DNA of 64,000 bases from JAXGMQ01 sp040768585 (GCA_040768585.1 JAXGMQ010000001.1:2046001-2110000), one strand, 5' to 3'. Shown: positions 54,702 to 64,000, counted from the stretch's first letter. Notes: generated by a model from the letters alone, not told the origin. Numbers and translations: made by a program.

Positions 54702-55814
54702 CTAGAACAGTATCCTTTCGAAGATGGTGTTCGCAGTGAGAATCATCCTTCGTGGTATAAGATACCTACCATTAAAAAAAGTTAACAGGTTTTCAGACAG
54801 AAGTGACTCGAGTTTGGATTTTACAGCATTTGCAGCCTCAAGAGAATTCCGGGATTCAAAAGCTTTGATATCGAGTCCCTCACTCAGCATTCGTAATCCC
54901 AGCATCGCCTCATCTTTTGCCTTTGAAAATTCATCAAGCTCTTCTTCAACAATTTGCTGCTCTGTCGGTTTTTCTATGTAGGAATCAATGTCAGGCTTGT
55001 TTTTTATCCTCTTGGAGTCGAAGTACGATGACGCTCCAGCTCCAAGCCCGATGTATTCATGCCCCCTCCAACAGTTGAGATTGTGAATCGGCTCTTGTCC
55101 AGGTTTTGAGAAGTTGGAGATTTCAACGTGTACAAATCCATTTGATTCAAGCAAATCCTTGACCTTGCAATATGCGTCGACCTGGTAGTCTGTCGATGGA
55201 AGATTACGTGGAATGTTGTTTGCCAGTGGTGTCCCTTCTTCAACAGACAGGCAATACACCGATAGTTGACCAACGTCTAGATTGAGCAGTCCTGAAATGG
55301 TTTCGTGCAAACTGTCCCAATCCTGTCCCGGCAAACCAATCATTACGTCGGCTGATATCCTTTTAAAACCGACTTCTTTTGCCAGTTTGATGGCACCGAT
55401 TGCCTGCTTGCTGTTATGGAGTCTGCCAACCGAGGCGAGTTCGTAATCAGAGAGTGATTGAACGCCAATAGAGATTCTATCAATGCCAGATCCTAGTGCC
55501 GACTCAAGAAATCCTGGTGTTGCTGAATCAGGGTTGGTCTCAACTGTTATCTCGACCAAACCAGAGAAATCAAAGATATCAGAGAGTGGCGTGACAAGCC
55601 CCTCTATGTGGTTTCCAAGCAGACTCGGTGTGCCTCCGCCAATATAGAGTGTATCAATCTCTTCACCTTTGTATGACGACGCTTCAACCAGAAGGGCGTT
55701 AACATAATCTGGGATTATGTTCTCACGAGAAACAACGGAGAAGAAATCGCAGTAATCGCACTTCCTGCGGCAGAATGGGACATGGATGTATAACCCCTTT
55801 TTGCTACTTCTCAT
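54702..55814 (-). CDS. hemW: Radical SAM heme chaperone HemW
   Basis: A 370-residue radical SAM protein. The motif CRRKCDYC (Cys15, Cys19, Cys22; CX3CX2C) holds the 4Fe-4S cluster. The sequence continues with GGGTPSLL and ETNPDS, typical of the HemN/HemW group. The first residue set lacks the extra N-terminal sequence of the oxygen-independent coproporphyrinogen oxidase HemN, so HemW, which inserts or chaperones heme, is more likely. It overlaps lepA by 11 bases, an arrangement (lepA-hemW) shared by many Firmicutes and relatives. Confidence 0.93.
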   Translation of the reverse strand: MRSSKKGLYIHVPFCRRKCDYCDFFSVVSRENIIPDYVNALLVEASSYKGEEIDTLYIGGGTPSLLGNHIEGLVTPLSDIFDFSGLVEITVETNPDSATPGFLESALGSGIDRISIGVQSLSDYELASVGRLHNSKQAIGAIKLAKEVGFKRISADVMIGLPGQDWDSLHETISGLLNLDVGQLSVYCLSVEEGTPLANNIPRNLPSTDYQVDAYCKVKDLLESNGFVHVEISNFSKPGQEPIHNLNCWRGHEYIGLGAGASSYFDSKRIKNKPDIDSYIEKPTEQQIVEEELDEFSKAKDEAMLGLRMLSEGLDIKAFESRNSLEAANAVKSKLESLLSENLLTFFNGRYLIPRRMILTANTIFERILF

Positions 55815-57603
55815 CCTCCGCTACCTTTAGGAGTGAAAGGAACGCTTCTTGTGGAATCTCAACAGAACCCACCATCTTCATTCGCTTCTTTCCTTCCTTT
55901 TGCTTCTCGAGCAGTTTTTTCTTTCTGGTTACGTCACCGCCATAGCATTTGGCCAGGACGTCCTTCCTGACGGGGGCAATGTCCTCTCTGGCGATGATTT
56001 TGCCGTTGATTGAGCCCTGGAGCGGCACCTTGAACTGTTGCCTTGGTATGAGTTTTAGGAGTCTGTGGACGAGTTTTCTCGCTTTTGTCACAGCGCTGTC
56101 CCTATCGCTTATATATGAGAGAGCGTCAACCTGATCGCCATTTACCAAAATGTCCACTTTAACGAGGTCGCCTTTGACAAATCCTTTGAAGTCGTAGTCA
56201 AGGCTGGCATATCCCCTGCTGACCGTTTTAAGTTTGTCATAGAAGTCGATGATGAGTTCGGCAAGAGGAATGTCATAGACGAGCACAGTGCGTTTTGGAT
56301 CTGGATACTCCATCTCAACGAGAGAGCCACGTTTTTGGTTAGAAAGTTCCATACAGGGGCCAACAAAGTCTGGTGGAACGATTATTCTCGCTCTGACAAT
56401 CGGTTCCTCAATGTAGTCAATTTCTTGGATGGTCGGAAACTTTGACGGGTTGTCGAGTGTCAGTATCTCTTTGTTTGTCTTTGCGACTTTGTAAATAACC
56501 GATGGCATGGTTGCTATGATTTCCTGCTCAAATTCACGTTTTAGCCGCTCAAGGCTTATCTCCATGTGGAGCATACCCAAGAAACCAATCCTGAAGCCAT
56601 GCCCAAGAGCAGCTGATGACTCTTTCTCGAAAACAATCGATGAGTCATTGAGTTGGAATTTATTGAGAGCCTTGAGGAGCTTGTCGTAGTCGTTTGTGAG
56701 AATAGGGTAAATTCCGCAGAAAACCATCGGTTTCATTCGTTTGAAACCGGGAATTGCCTCGGTGTTCTTGTGATCCTTTGAAATGATTGTATCACCAACG
56801 TGGATGTCACCTACATCTCGGATGACAGCAGCGATGTAACCAACCTCACCGGCTGCGAGATTGTCCGCTCTCTCCATCCTGATGCCAAAGTATCCCACCT
56901 CTTCAACCTCGAAGGTTTTTCCGGTGGATTTGATCATGATGATGTCACCAGCTTTGACAGAACCCGCAAACACTCTGATGTGGCTGATTACGCCTCTGTA
57001 TGTGTCATAGTGTGAATCAAAAATCAGACACTGGAGTGGTTTGTCATCAGCAGGTTTTGGAGGAGGGATAAGCTCGATTAGCTGTTCCAGCAATTCCTCG
57101 ACGCCCTCACCGCTCTTGGCGGAGACCAGAAGAGCGTTCTCAGCGGAAATGCCCAACATATCCTCGATTTGCATCTTAGTCTCATCAACCATAGCGTGAG
57201 GGAGGTCGATCTTGTTGATGACTGGGATTATCTCAAGGTTAGCGTCAATGGCAAGGTAGGCATTTGCAAGCGTTTGAGCTTCAACTCCCTGCGTGGCATC
57301 CACTAGCAGAAGCGCACCCTCGCAGGCGTAGAGCGACCTTGAAACTTCGTAGTTAAAGTCAACGTGACCGGGGGTGTCAATCAGGTTGAAGATGTATTTC
57401 TCTCCAGACTTGGATGTGTATGGAATCCTAACGGGACTCGCCTTGATGGTGATTCCACGCTCTTTTTCCAAATCCATAGAGTCAAGAAGTTGCTCGTTGT
57501 TCTTGGTGTGAACAACATCGGTCATCTCCAAAATCCTGTCGGCAAGGGTAGACTTGCCGTGGTCAATGTGAGCTATGATGCAGAAATTACGTATTTTTTC
57601 CAT
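55804..57603 (-). CDS. lepA: Elongation factor 4 (LepA)
   Basis: A ribosome-bound GTPase thought to aid ribosome movement or assembly under stress. Motifs: AHIDHGKST, DTPGHVDF, NKIDLP, then the LepA-specific C-terminal domain with GSINGKIIAREDIAPVRKDVLAKCYGGDVTRKKKLLEKQKEGKKRMK. I place the start at ATG 57603 (599 residues): the promoter at 57616-57644 predicts a transcript beginning near 57609, so the upstream TTG at 57615 would not be transcribed. The leader is only about 6 bases and has no ribosome site. It overlaps hemW by 11 bases. Confidence 0.95.
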   Translation of the reverse strand: MEKIRNFCIIAHIDHGKSTLADRILEMTDVVHTKNNEQLLDSMDLEKERGITIKASPVRIPYTSKSGEKYIFNLIDTPGHVDFNYEVSRSLYACEGALLLVDATQGVEAQTLANAYLAIDANLEIIPVINKIDLPHAMVDETKMQIEDMLGISAENALLVSAKSGEGVEELLEQLIELIPPPKPADDKPLQCLIFDSHYDTYRGVISHIRVFAGSVKAGDIIMIKSTGKTFEVEEVGYFGIRMERADNLAAGEVGYIAAVIRDVGDIHVGDTIISKDHKNTEAIPGFKRMKPMVFCGIYPILTNDYDKLLKALNKFQLNDSSIVFEKESSAALGHGFRIGFLGMLHMEISLERLKREFEQEIIATMPSVIYKVAKTNKEILTLDNPSKFPTIQEIDYIEEPIVRARIIVPPDFVGPCMELSNQKRGSLVEMEYPDPKRTVLVYDIPLAELIIDFYDKLKTVSRGYASLDYDFKGFVKGDLVKVDILVNGDQVDALSYISDRDSAVTKARKLVHRLLKLIPRQQFKVPLQGSINGKIIAREDIAPVRKDVLAKCYGGDVTRKKKLLEKQKEGKKRMKMVGSVEIPQEAFLSLLKVAEDEK

Positions 57604-57615
57604 GTTTTCTGGCAA

Positions 57616-57644
57616 AATGTAGCATATGCAAGGAGCCCGGTCAA
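57616..57644 (-). promoter_or_regulatory. Promoter for lepA operon
   Basis: On the minus strand, -35 TTGACC (57639-57644) and -10 TACATT (57616-57621), 17 bases apart, only about 12 bases before the lepA ATG. Confidence 0.55.
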
Positions 57645-57654
57645 CAAGAACTCC

Positions 57655-57683
57655 TTGACAGGTAACAAGCTAACACATATATA
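57655..57683 (+). promoter_or_regulatory. Promoter for topB, apparently leaderless
   Basis: -35 TTGACA (57655-57660) and -10 TATATA (57678-57683), 17 bases apart. The predicted start at 57690-57691 is at the topB ATG (57692), with no ribosome site between. Confidence 0.68.
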
Positions 57684-57691
57684 CGAGAAAC

Positions 57692-60373
57692 ATGCCAAAT
57701 AGACTAATCATCACAGAGAAACCATCTGTGGCTCGCGATATTGCAAGCGCATTGGGTGGTTTCAAAGAAAAAGACAGCTACTTCGAATCATCAGATTCAC
57801 TAATAACATGGGCCGTTGGTCATCTTGTCACTCTTGCTGAACCAGAGGATTATGACAAAGGATACAAATTCTGGACTCTTCAGTCACTTCCGATCATTCC
57901 AAAAGAGTTTGTTCTCAAGCCCATCAAGGGTGCGAAAGATAGGCTTAAGACGATAGGTCAACTTGCCAAGAAAAAAGAAGTAACTGAGTTGATCAACGCC
58001 TGTGATGCTGGTCGAGAGGGCGAGTTGATCTTCAGATACATCTACGAGTACCTGGGATTGAGCAAGGACTTCAAAAGGTTGTGGCTTCAATCTATGACCT
58101 CAGGGGCAATTATTGAGAGCTTCAAGAAGCTCAAAAACCATGAGGAAGTTGACAATCTTGCCGATGCGGCCAAGGCTCGTTCAAGGTCAGACTGGCTCAT
58201 TGGAATCAACGCAACAAGAGCTTTCACGAGGAGATTCGGTACACTTCTTTCAATCGGCAGAGTTCAGACTCCCACACTTGGCATATTGGTTGACAGAGAA
58301 AAGAGAATTCTTGAGTTTGACCCACAGACCTACTATGAGATATCCGCTCAGTTTGCAGCAAAAGACGGCGATTATGAGGGAAAGTGGTTTATCGATGTGC
58401 CAAAGATTTCAAAGGCAAAGAAACCACCCCTTGCAGGCGACGATATAAAAAACGCCCTTGAGCTTGAATGCCCTAAGGCAGCAACAGACGCCTGGGATTT
58501 TGCAGGAGATGTCTATCAAGGGGACAGACTTGAGAAGTTGTCATCAAAGGAGATAGCTCAGAGCATTGTCGATACCGTCACAGGTAAAACTGGTAAGGTC
58601 ACTAAAGAGGAACATAAGACCTCAGTCCAGAAGCCGCCACTGCTTTTTGATCTTAACGAACTTCAGAGGGAAGCAAACAGAAGATTTGGAATCAGAGCAT
58701 CACAAACCCTCAAGCTAGCCCAGACACTCTACGAAGAGAAGAAACTCATAACCTACCCAAGGACAGATAGCAAATTCCTGCCCGAAGACTACGTTGATGT
58801 CGTGCCAGAGATACTGGAGAAGTTTGATGACACGATCTATGGCGTTCATACAAAGCAACTGCTTAAGAGTGGAATTGAAAAGAATCCCAGGATATTTGAC
58901 AGCAGCAAAATTTCAGATCACTTTGCCATTATTCCAACGGCTGTCTCTCCAGAGACGGTGTCGCTGTCCGAACCTCAGAAGAAAATTTATGATTTAATCG
59001 TAAGACGCTTTATCTCGGTGTTTTTCCCGAATGCCGTGTGGAACGTTATCAATAGAGTGACAACCGTTGAGGGTCATACCTTCAGAACTGACGCGAAGAC
59101 ACTCCTTGAGCCCGGATTCCTTGAGGTTCTTGGTAGAAAGGCAGATGAAGAGGAGACACTACCTGCTGTTAAACTTGGCGAGAGTGTGCCTTGCGAGAAT
59201 GCTGATTTTTCAGAAAAGGAAACAAAACCGCCACCACGTTACAACGATGCGACACTCCTCGGTGCCATGGAAGGTGCTGGCAAGTTTGTCGATGATGAGG
59301 AGATGCGCGAGATAATGAAGGGTAAAGGTCTCGGCACCCCAGCAACAAGAGCGTCAATCATTGAGAGATTGATTGATGTTGGATATGTTGATCGTTCTGG
59401 TAAAGATCTTGTTCCGTCAGGGAAGGGAATCCAGCTCTATGATACTCTGCTGTCCTTCCCACTACCAGAACTTATATCGCCTGAGATGACAGGAGAGTGG
59501 GAGAGCAAACTCACAAAGGTTGAGGACGGTAAACTCAAAAGCGAGACATTCATGAAAAATATTGAAGAGTTCACAATTGATGTCGTCTCCAGGGTGAAAG
59601 AGAGGAATTCTGTGTCAGCTTCAAATGGTGACAAGGAAACTGAACCAGTCGGGAAATGCCCAATCTGTGGTGGTGACATTATTGAGAACTTCAGAGCCTT
59701 TGGTTGTTCGAACTACAAGGGCAAGAAGAAACGAAAAAAAGACGAAGAGGATGATTCCCAGGCGGATGAGGGTTGCAAATTCGCAATCTGGAAAACAATT
59801 GCCGGTAAATACATAACAGAACAGCTTGCAAGAGAACTTCTGGAAAAGAGAAAGATTGGCCCTCTCTCAGGTTTCAGGAGCAAGGCAGGTCGACCATTTG
59901 TTGCAACTTTGATACTTGAGGATGATGGTAAAATCTCCTTCGAGTTTGATAACTCAGGTGCGCCTGTTGAGGAAGAGGTTGAGGTAGAAATCAATCCGGA
60001 ACCAATCGGCAAATGTCCTGTTTGCAAGGGCGAAGTTATTGAGACAAAAAGCGCATACAGGTGTACAGGATACGGAAAGTCTTGCAAACTTTCGGTTGGC
60101 AGGGTAATTTTACAAAAGGGTATAACAAGGGATGATGTCAGTCACATGCTTGAAACCGGAAAAACTGAGAAGATTGACGGTTTTATAAGCAGAAAAGGCA
60201 GGCCATTTTCGGCATTCCTTGTCCTAGCTGACGATGGAAAGGTAGGTTTTGAGTTTGAACCAAGGAAACCACGAGCAGGAGCTCAAAAATCTTCAACAAA
60301 AAAGGGAACAACCAGGAAAACAACTACCAGAAAAACAACAAAGGCGAAGGGAACAAAGAAAGAAAGCGCTTGA
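57692..60373 (+). CDS. topB: DNA topoisomerase III-like type IA topoisomerase
   Basis: An 893-residue enzyme that passes single strands through a transient 5-prime phosphotyrosine break. The Toprim domain starts LIITEKPSVARDIA and holds CDAGREGELIF. The catalytic Tyr355 is in LITYPRTDS. Length of the N-terminal core and the LITEKPS start fit TopB more than TopA. After the core come two zinc-ribbon units (CPICGGD and CPVCKGE), each followed by the topoisomerase C-terminal repeat (RKIGPLSGFRSKAGRPF and EKIDGFISRKGRPF), and a Lys/Thr-rich tail (about 855-893). The last 125 bases overlap the next gene in another frame. It is divergent from lepA. Confidence 0.94.
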   Translation: MPNRLIITEKPSVARDIASALGGFKEKDSYFESSDSLITWAVGHLVTLAEPEDYDKGYKFWTLQSLPIIPKEFVLKPIKGAKDRLKTIGQLAKKKEVTELINACDAGREGELIFRYIYEYLGLSKDFKRLWLQSMTSGAIIESFKKLKNHEEVDNLADAAKARSRSDWLIGINATRAFTRRFGTLLSIGRVQTPTLGILVDREKRILEFDPQTYYEISAQFAAKDGDYEGKWFIDVPKISKAKKPPLAGDDIKNALELECPKAATDAWDFAGDVYQGDRLEKLSSKEIAQSIVDTVTGKTGKVTKEEHKTSVQKPPLLFDLNELQREANRRFGIRASQTLKLAQTLYEEKKLITYPRTDSKFLPEDYVDVVPEILEKFDDTIYGVHTKQLLKSGIEKNPRIFDSSKISDHFAIIPTAVSPETVSLSEPQKKIYDLIVRRFISVFFPNAVWNVINRVTTVEGHTFRTDAKTLLEPGFLEVLGRKADEEETLPAVKLGESVPCENADFSEKETKPPPRYNDATLLGAMEGAGKFVDDEEMREIMKGKGLGTPATRASIIERLIDVGYVDRSGKDLVPSGKGIQLYDTLLSFPLPELISPEMTGEWESKLTKVEDGKLKSETFMKNIEEFTIDVVSRVKERNSVSASNGDKETEPVGKCPICGGDIIENFRAFGCSNYKGKKKRKKDEEDDSQADEGCKFAIWKTIAGKYITEQLARELLEKRKIGPLSGFRSKAGRPFVATLILEDDGKISFEFDNSGAPVEEEVEVEINPEPIGKCPVCKGEVIETKSAYRCTGYGKSCKLSVGRVILQKGITRDDVSHMLETGKTEKIDGFISRKGRPFSAFLVLADDGKVGFEFEPRKPRAGAQKSSTKKGTTRKTTTRKTTKAKGTKKESA

Positions 60374-62951
60374 TGTTTTTTGGTCGGTTATAAGGATCGG
60401 TGTGGTAATCGGGGTTCTGGCGCTTGTTGTCGGAACCTTCTACATTTATAGGATTGTTGGCGACATCCAGGCTACTTTGCCAGATCTCTCCAAGGAAACT
60501 AAGCCTCCTGTTGCATCTCAGGTTTATGATAAAGACGGAAATCTTATTGGAACGTTTTTCTTTGAGAAAAGATATTTCGTCAAGCTAGACCAGATAAGCC
60601 AGGAATTCAAAAATACTATCATCTCTGCTGAGGATGAGCGTTTTTATATGCACAGAGGTTTCGATGTGAGGGGACTCTTGAGGGTAGTGTGGTATAAGAT
60701 GACTCGTGGTGGACTTATGCCAGGAGCTTCAACCATCACCCAACAGGTCGCAAGGTCTGACCTATATTTAAACCAGTCAGAGAGAACGGTTGAGAGAAAA
60801 ATCACCGAGATTTTCTTAGCCTATCAACTTGAGAGAAGATACACAAAGGATGAGATTCTCGAAGTTTATTGCAACCAAGTGCCTTTTGGCTCTGGAGCAT
60901 ACGGCATTGAAGCTGCGGCAAGGGTGTATTTTGGTAAGAACGCAAAGGATCTTGACTATGCCGAGTCTGCAATGCTCTGTGGGTTGTTGCCTGCACCAAG
61001 TATCCACAACCCGAAGGTCAACCCTGAGATCGCCAAGGAAAACCAACTCAATGTTTTGAGAAAGCTTCACGACAACGGCTACATAACCGAGGAACAGCGC
61101 CAGGAAATGGCTGAGAGAGAGTTGGACTACAAGAGCTATTCAGAGATTCAATATCGAGACAATGTGAATTACTTTGTCGATTATGTGAAGATTCAGATGG
61201 AGAAACGCTTTGCTGATGACAAAGATATCCTTGTCGAGGGTGGACTGAAAATTCACACAACGATTGATATGAATTTTCAGAAGAATGCAGAGATGGCAGT
61301 TGAAGAGTTTGTGTACTTCAAGGAAAACAAGGAATACGGCTGGAACGGAGCCTTTGTCAAGGGAATCAAAGACGATAAGGGTGTTGTTCAGCCTCAGTGC
61401 TGCATTGTTTCGCTCAATCCAAAAACCGGTTCCATCATCAGTATGATGGGTGGAAGAAACTATAACGATTCAGAATACAACAGGGCGGTAGCAAGACAGA
61501 GACCTGGCTCGTCATTCAAGATATTTGATTATTCAGCTGCTTTAGATAGTGGTTCTGCAACCCTTGGCACCGTATTCATGTCTGACTTGTTTGAGGTCGA
61601 GGGATATACCCCTGGTGAGTGGAGTACAGGTCTAGAGAGGTATGGTCCGCTTCTTACGAGGTATGCTCTAGAAAAATCATCAAATATGTGTGCGCTGAGA
61701 GCCGGTTTGAGACCTGGCTTAGAAAGAGTTGTATATACAGCAAACAAGATGGGTATCACCACTACACTAGAGCCGTTCTATTCACTGACCGTTGGTGGAA
61801 CTGACGTTAAACCTCTTGATATGGCAAGTGCCTATGGAACACTCGCTACAATGGGTGTTTACAACGAACCATACGCAATCGAGCGTGTTGAATCTTCTGA
61901 TGGTCGGGTGATATATGAACATAAGCTCAACCCGGTAAGGGTTTTGCCTGAGAAGGTAGCGTGGCTTCTAACAAGAGCGTTCAATCATGTTCATGAGTCT
62001 CACTACCACATTGATGTCGATTTTGACCTTGCTGGCAAAACCGGTACATCTGGTGACTTCATTGCATCATGGTACTGCTTCTATTCACCAGATATTGCCA
62101 CAGCGACATATGTTGGAGTTGACGACAACAAGCTTGCAAAAAAAGCAATATCTGGCCCCAACTGGGGAGCGACTGTCGCCGAACCACTTGCTATAAAATA
62201 CTATCTCCTCAAATGCTACAAAGACCCCAACTGTATCATCCCCCCCAACCATTTCCCAGAGAAACCCGAAGGCATCACATCAGCCACAGTGTGCAAACTC
62301 TCAGGTCAACTTGTGACAGAGTATTGCCCAGAGAAAGATCGCTCGACTGAGTACTTCCTAGAGGGAACTGTCCCAACTGATTATTGCACCTATCATCTTG
62401 AACCCAAAAAGCTCCTCCCTGTAGTTATTGGTGATGATGGAGCTATTTATAAACCAAAAGAAGACTGGCAGTGGTGCCCAACGGTTGAGCGTGAGATGAC
62501 TCTCCGAGAGTATAACCGGCTGCCAATTGTTGATGTTGAAACCTGCCCGGCTGTTCTTGAGAATTTCTGTTGGACTCAAGAGGGTGGAGAGGGTCAATGT
62601 GACACCAAGAATCTGAGGTTTATTCGAGGAGACGATGGAAAGGTCGTTGTAGACCTATCGTTTAATATAGCGGATGAGTTCTTTGGTCAGGTCACTGAAG
62701 TCACCATCTTTTGGGAAGGAGTCCAAGCCAAGCAGTGGAAGGTGGGAGACTACGACTACGATAGGGAGAAAATGATCGAGCTGAACGATTTGAGGGGAAC
62801 TCTTGCGTACAGACTCGAGGCGCACGTTGATATGCCACCTGAGGGCTCAATACCAATTCAGATCATTGAGGTGCAGCTTCGAGGTCCGGGCAATTTCTAT
62901 AAAAAACTCACATACTACGCCGAGATAGTGAAGGAATACAGCACAGACTAG
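60249..62951 (+). CDS. Class A penicillin-binding protein (first of two)
   Basis: A bifunctional cell-wall synthase of about 900 residues. A basic, glutamine-rich cytoplasmic tail and a transmembrane helix (about 45-67) precede a GT51 glycosyltransferase domain (SAEDERFYMHRGFD, GASTITQQVARSDLYL, RRYTKDEILEVYCNQVPFGSGAYGI). The transpeptidase domain has SSFK with Ser421, SSN in EKSSNMC, and KTGTSGD with Lys597. A Cys-rich linker (EYCPEKDRST ... DYCTYH) and a C-terminal beta domain follow. No ATG is available: the frame starts at TTG codons 60249 or 60255 inside topB, giving a 119-125 base overlap. A frameshift or unusual start cannot be excluded. Gap to the next PBP is 5 bases. Confidence 0.9.
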   Translation: MSLNQGNHEQELKNLQQKREQPGKQLPEKQQRRREQRKKALDVFWSVIRIGVVIGVLALVVGTFYIYRIVGDIQATLPDLSKETKPPVASQVYDKDGNLIGTFFFEKRYFVKLDQISQEFKNTIISAEDERFYMHRGFDVRGLLRVVWYKMTRGGLMPGASTITQQVARSDLYLNQSERTVERKITEIFLAYQLERRYTKDEILEVYCNQVPFGSGAYGIEAAARVYFGKNAKDLDYAESAMLCGLLPAPSIHNPKVNPEIAKENQLNVLRKLHDNGYITEEQRQEMAERELDYKSYSEIQYRDNVNYFVDYVKIQMEKRFADDKDILVEGGLKIHTTIDMNFQKNAEMAVEEFVYFKENKEYGWNGAFVKGIKDDKGVVQPQCCIVSLNPKTGSIISMMGGRNYNDSEYNRAVARQRPGSSFKIFDYSAALDSGSATLGTVFMSDLFEVEGYTPGEWSTGLERYGPLLTRYALEKSSNMCALRAGLRPGLERVVYTANKMGITTTLEPFYSLTVGGTDVKPLDMASAYGTLATMGVYNEPYAIERVESSDGRVIYEHKLNPVRVLPEKVAWLLTRAFNHVHESHYHIDVDFDLAGKTGTSGDFIASWYCFYSPDIATATYVGVDDNKLAKKAISGPNWGATVAEPLAIKYYLLKCYKDPNCIIPPNHFPEKPEGITSATVCKLSGQLVTEYCPEKDRSTEYFLEGTVPTDYCTYHLEPKKLLPVVIGDDGAIYKPKEDWQWCPTVEREMTLREYNRLPIVDVETCPAVLENFCWTQEGGEGQCDTKNLRFIRGDDGKVVVDLSFNIADEFFGQVTEVTIFWEGVQAKQWKVGDYDYDREKMIELNDLRGTLAYRLEAHVDMPPEGSIPIQIIEVQLRGPGNFYKKLTYYAEIVKEYSTD

Positions 62952-62956
62952 ACAAC

Positions 62957-64000
62957 ATGAGAAGATTGCCCACAAGAATTCCGAGGTTTCAGAGAAAAAG
63001 AACAAAGAGTAAAGCATTCGCAACAACTGTGATATTGTTCCTTGTTCTCGTTGTGACTTCGGGAGGGGCTTATTTCTCTATAATTGCGAGTCAACACCAG
63101 GACGAGGTGCTTCGCAAGGTTGTCGATACCCCACGCAACAAGGTTAGAGAAACCAATAGAGTGTATGATATCTATGGCAACCTCATACACGAGTTTCACT
63201 TTGGTGAGGACAGGCTCTATGTCTCGCTTGATGAAATCCCAAAACATGCCCAGCAAGCAATTATTGCGGCTGAAGACATAAGATTTTACTCCCACCCCGG
63301 ATATGACATAAAGGCAATCATCAGAGCTGCTGTTGCAAACCTTCAAGCTGGCGGTATCGCCGAGGGTGGTTCGACAATCACCCAACAGCTTGCACGAAAT
63401 GTCTATATTCACGACCCCTTCCAGCAGTCTTTCATGAGGAAGATTGATGAGCTCATTATTGCGACGAGACTGGAGCAGGATTACACGAAGGATGAGATAC
63501 TTGAGTTTTATCTGAATGTAGTGTATTTCGGTTCAGGTGCCTACGGCATCCAGTCTGCGGCAAAGAAGTACTTCGGCAAAACAGACGTATCCAAACTCAC
63601 CGTCGATGAGTCTGCTCTTCTTGCGGGACTCATTTCATCGCCATCAAATTTCAGTCCGTATGTCAGTATGGATAATGCGGTAGCTCAGAGAAAACTAGTT
63701 CTTGGGAAGATGGTTGAGGCAGGTTTCATAACAAGCACTGAAGCAGATGAGATTGATAAAAAGCCGGTTATTCTGAATCCATATTCAATTCAGTTGCAGG
63801 CAGGCTCTTCCATTAATTATTTCCTCGATTATGTGAAAGAGGAGATTCTCTTAAAGTGTGACCTGAACTTTTCGGACATTGAAAAGGGTGGATTGGACAT
63901 ATACACAACCATCAACCAGCAGTATCAGGTCTATGCTGATGAGGCTATCGCGAGTGTGCTTGATCCCGCTCAGGCAAGGGGAGAATTTGGTAAGACCAAA
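62957..64000 (+). CDS. Class A penicillin-binding protein (second, cut by window end)
   Basis: Starts at ATG 62957, 5 bases after the preceding PBP stop, and stays open to the window end (348 codons present). A basic N-terminus (MRRLPTRIPRFQRKR) and a transmembrane helix (about 22-44) are followed by a GT51 domain: AAEDIRFYSHPGYDIKAI, GGSTITQQLARNVY, DYTKDEILEFYLNVVYFGSGAYGIQSAAKKYFGK. The region that follows is the PBP linker (GGLDIYTTIN), and the transpeptidase domain lies beyond the window. It is a paralogue of its neighbour, and the pair is likely cotranscribed. Confidence 0.9.
   Translation, partial: MRRLPTRIPRFQRKRTKSKAFATTVILFLVLVVTSGGAYFSIIASQHQDEVLRKVVDTPRNKVRETNRVYDIYGNLIHEFHFGEDRLYVSLDEIPKHAQQAIIAAEDIRFYSHPGYDIKAIIRAAVANLQAGGIAEGGSTITQQLARNVYIHDPFQQSFMRKIDELIIATRLEQDYTKDEILEFYLNVVYFGSGAYGIQSAAKKYFGKTDVSKLTVDESALLAGLISSPSNFSPYVSMDNAVAQRKLVLGKMVEAGFITSTEADEIDKKPVILNPYSIQLQAGSSINYFLDYVKEEILLKCDLNFSDIEKGGLDIYTTINQQYQVYADEAIASVLDPAQARGEFGKTK

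Overview
This 64 kb window is a stretch of bacterial chromosome with moderate GC and dense gene packing. Most neighbouring genes overlap by 4-11 bases or sit a few bases apart. The housekeeping proteins (RpoB, RpoC, LepA, AsnRS, PlsX, RNase III, L32, S20, HolA, SecG, PurHNML) are clearly bacterial. Acetate kinase suggests fermentative or syntrophic anaerobic energy metabolism, and FTR-like and HemW iron-sulfur proteins fit that. The large secreted proteins end in copper-amine-oxidase-N-like (CuAO_N) domains and carry cohesin, dockerin and Ig-like modules, a style known from Gram-positive-like and deep-branching anaerobes. No outer-membrane gene (BamA, LPS, porin) is seen. I cannot name the phylum from the sequence alone.

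Layout. 0.4-6.6 kb: operon rpmF-plsX-rnc-mntP (minus), divergent rpsT plus a membrane-protein/V4R-sensor pair (plus), then asnS-holA (minus). 6.7-8.3 kb: secG, three tRNA genes (Leu, Val, Asp) and a GNAT acetyltransferase. 8.3-17.6 kb: a three-gene secreted cluster (plus) of two subtilisin-like (S8) proteases, each ending in cohesin-like and dockerin modules, and an NHL-propeller protein with a clear cohesin and a CuAO_N end. 17.7-21.1 kb: YitT-type membrane protein, a gene-poor stretch with a long hairpin, an orphan FTR-like redox protein and a lipoprotein. 21.1-25.7 kb: two paralogous secreted proteins ending in CuAO_N domains. 25.9-36.2 kb: rpoB, an EF-G-like GTPase and rpoC in that unusual order. 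36.4-44.5 kb: a 2712-residue secreted protein. 44.6-47.4 kb: a MarR regulator divergent from a gingipain-like C25 protease that also ends in cohesin-like and dockerin modules. 47.4-54.0 kb: purL-purM-purN-purH and ackA (minus). 54.1-57.6 kb: lepA-hemW-bioY (minus). 57.7-64 kb: topB and two tandem class A penicillin-binding proteins (plus), the second cut by the window end.

How it fits together. The most interesting candidate system is extracellular: two S8 proteases and one C25 protease carry dockerins and cohesin-like domains, and an NHL protein with a cohesin but no dockerin could be a surface receptor. This would be a protease counterpart of a cellulosome-like assembly, but binding is inferred, not shown. 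Other points of note are the EF-G-like gene inside the rpoB-rpoC operon, a roughly 250-residue insert in RpoB made of modules like those in RpoC, apparently leaderless promoters for topB and the C25 protease, divergent rpmF/rpsT promoters whose -35 boxes share a perfect palindrome, and a tRNA-Leu whose anticodon reads AAG.
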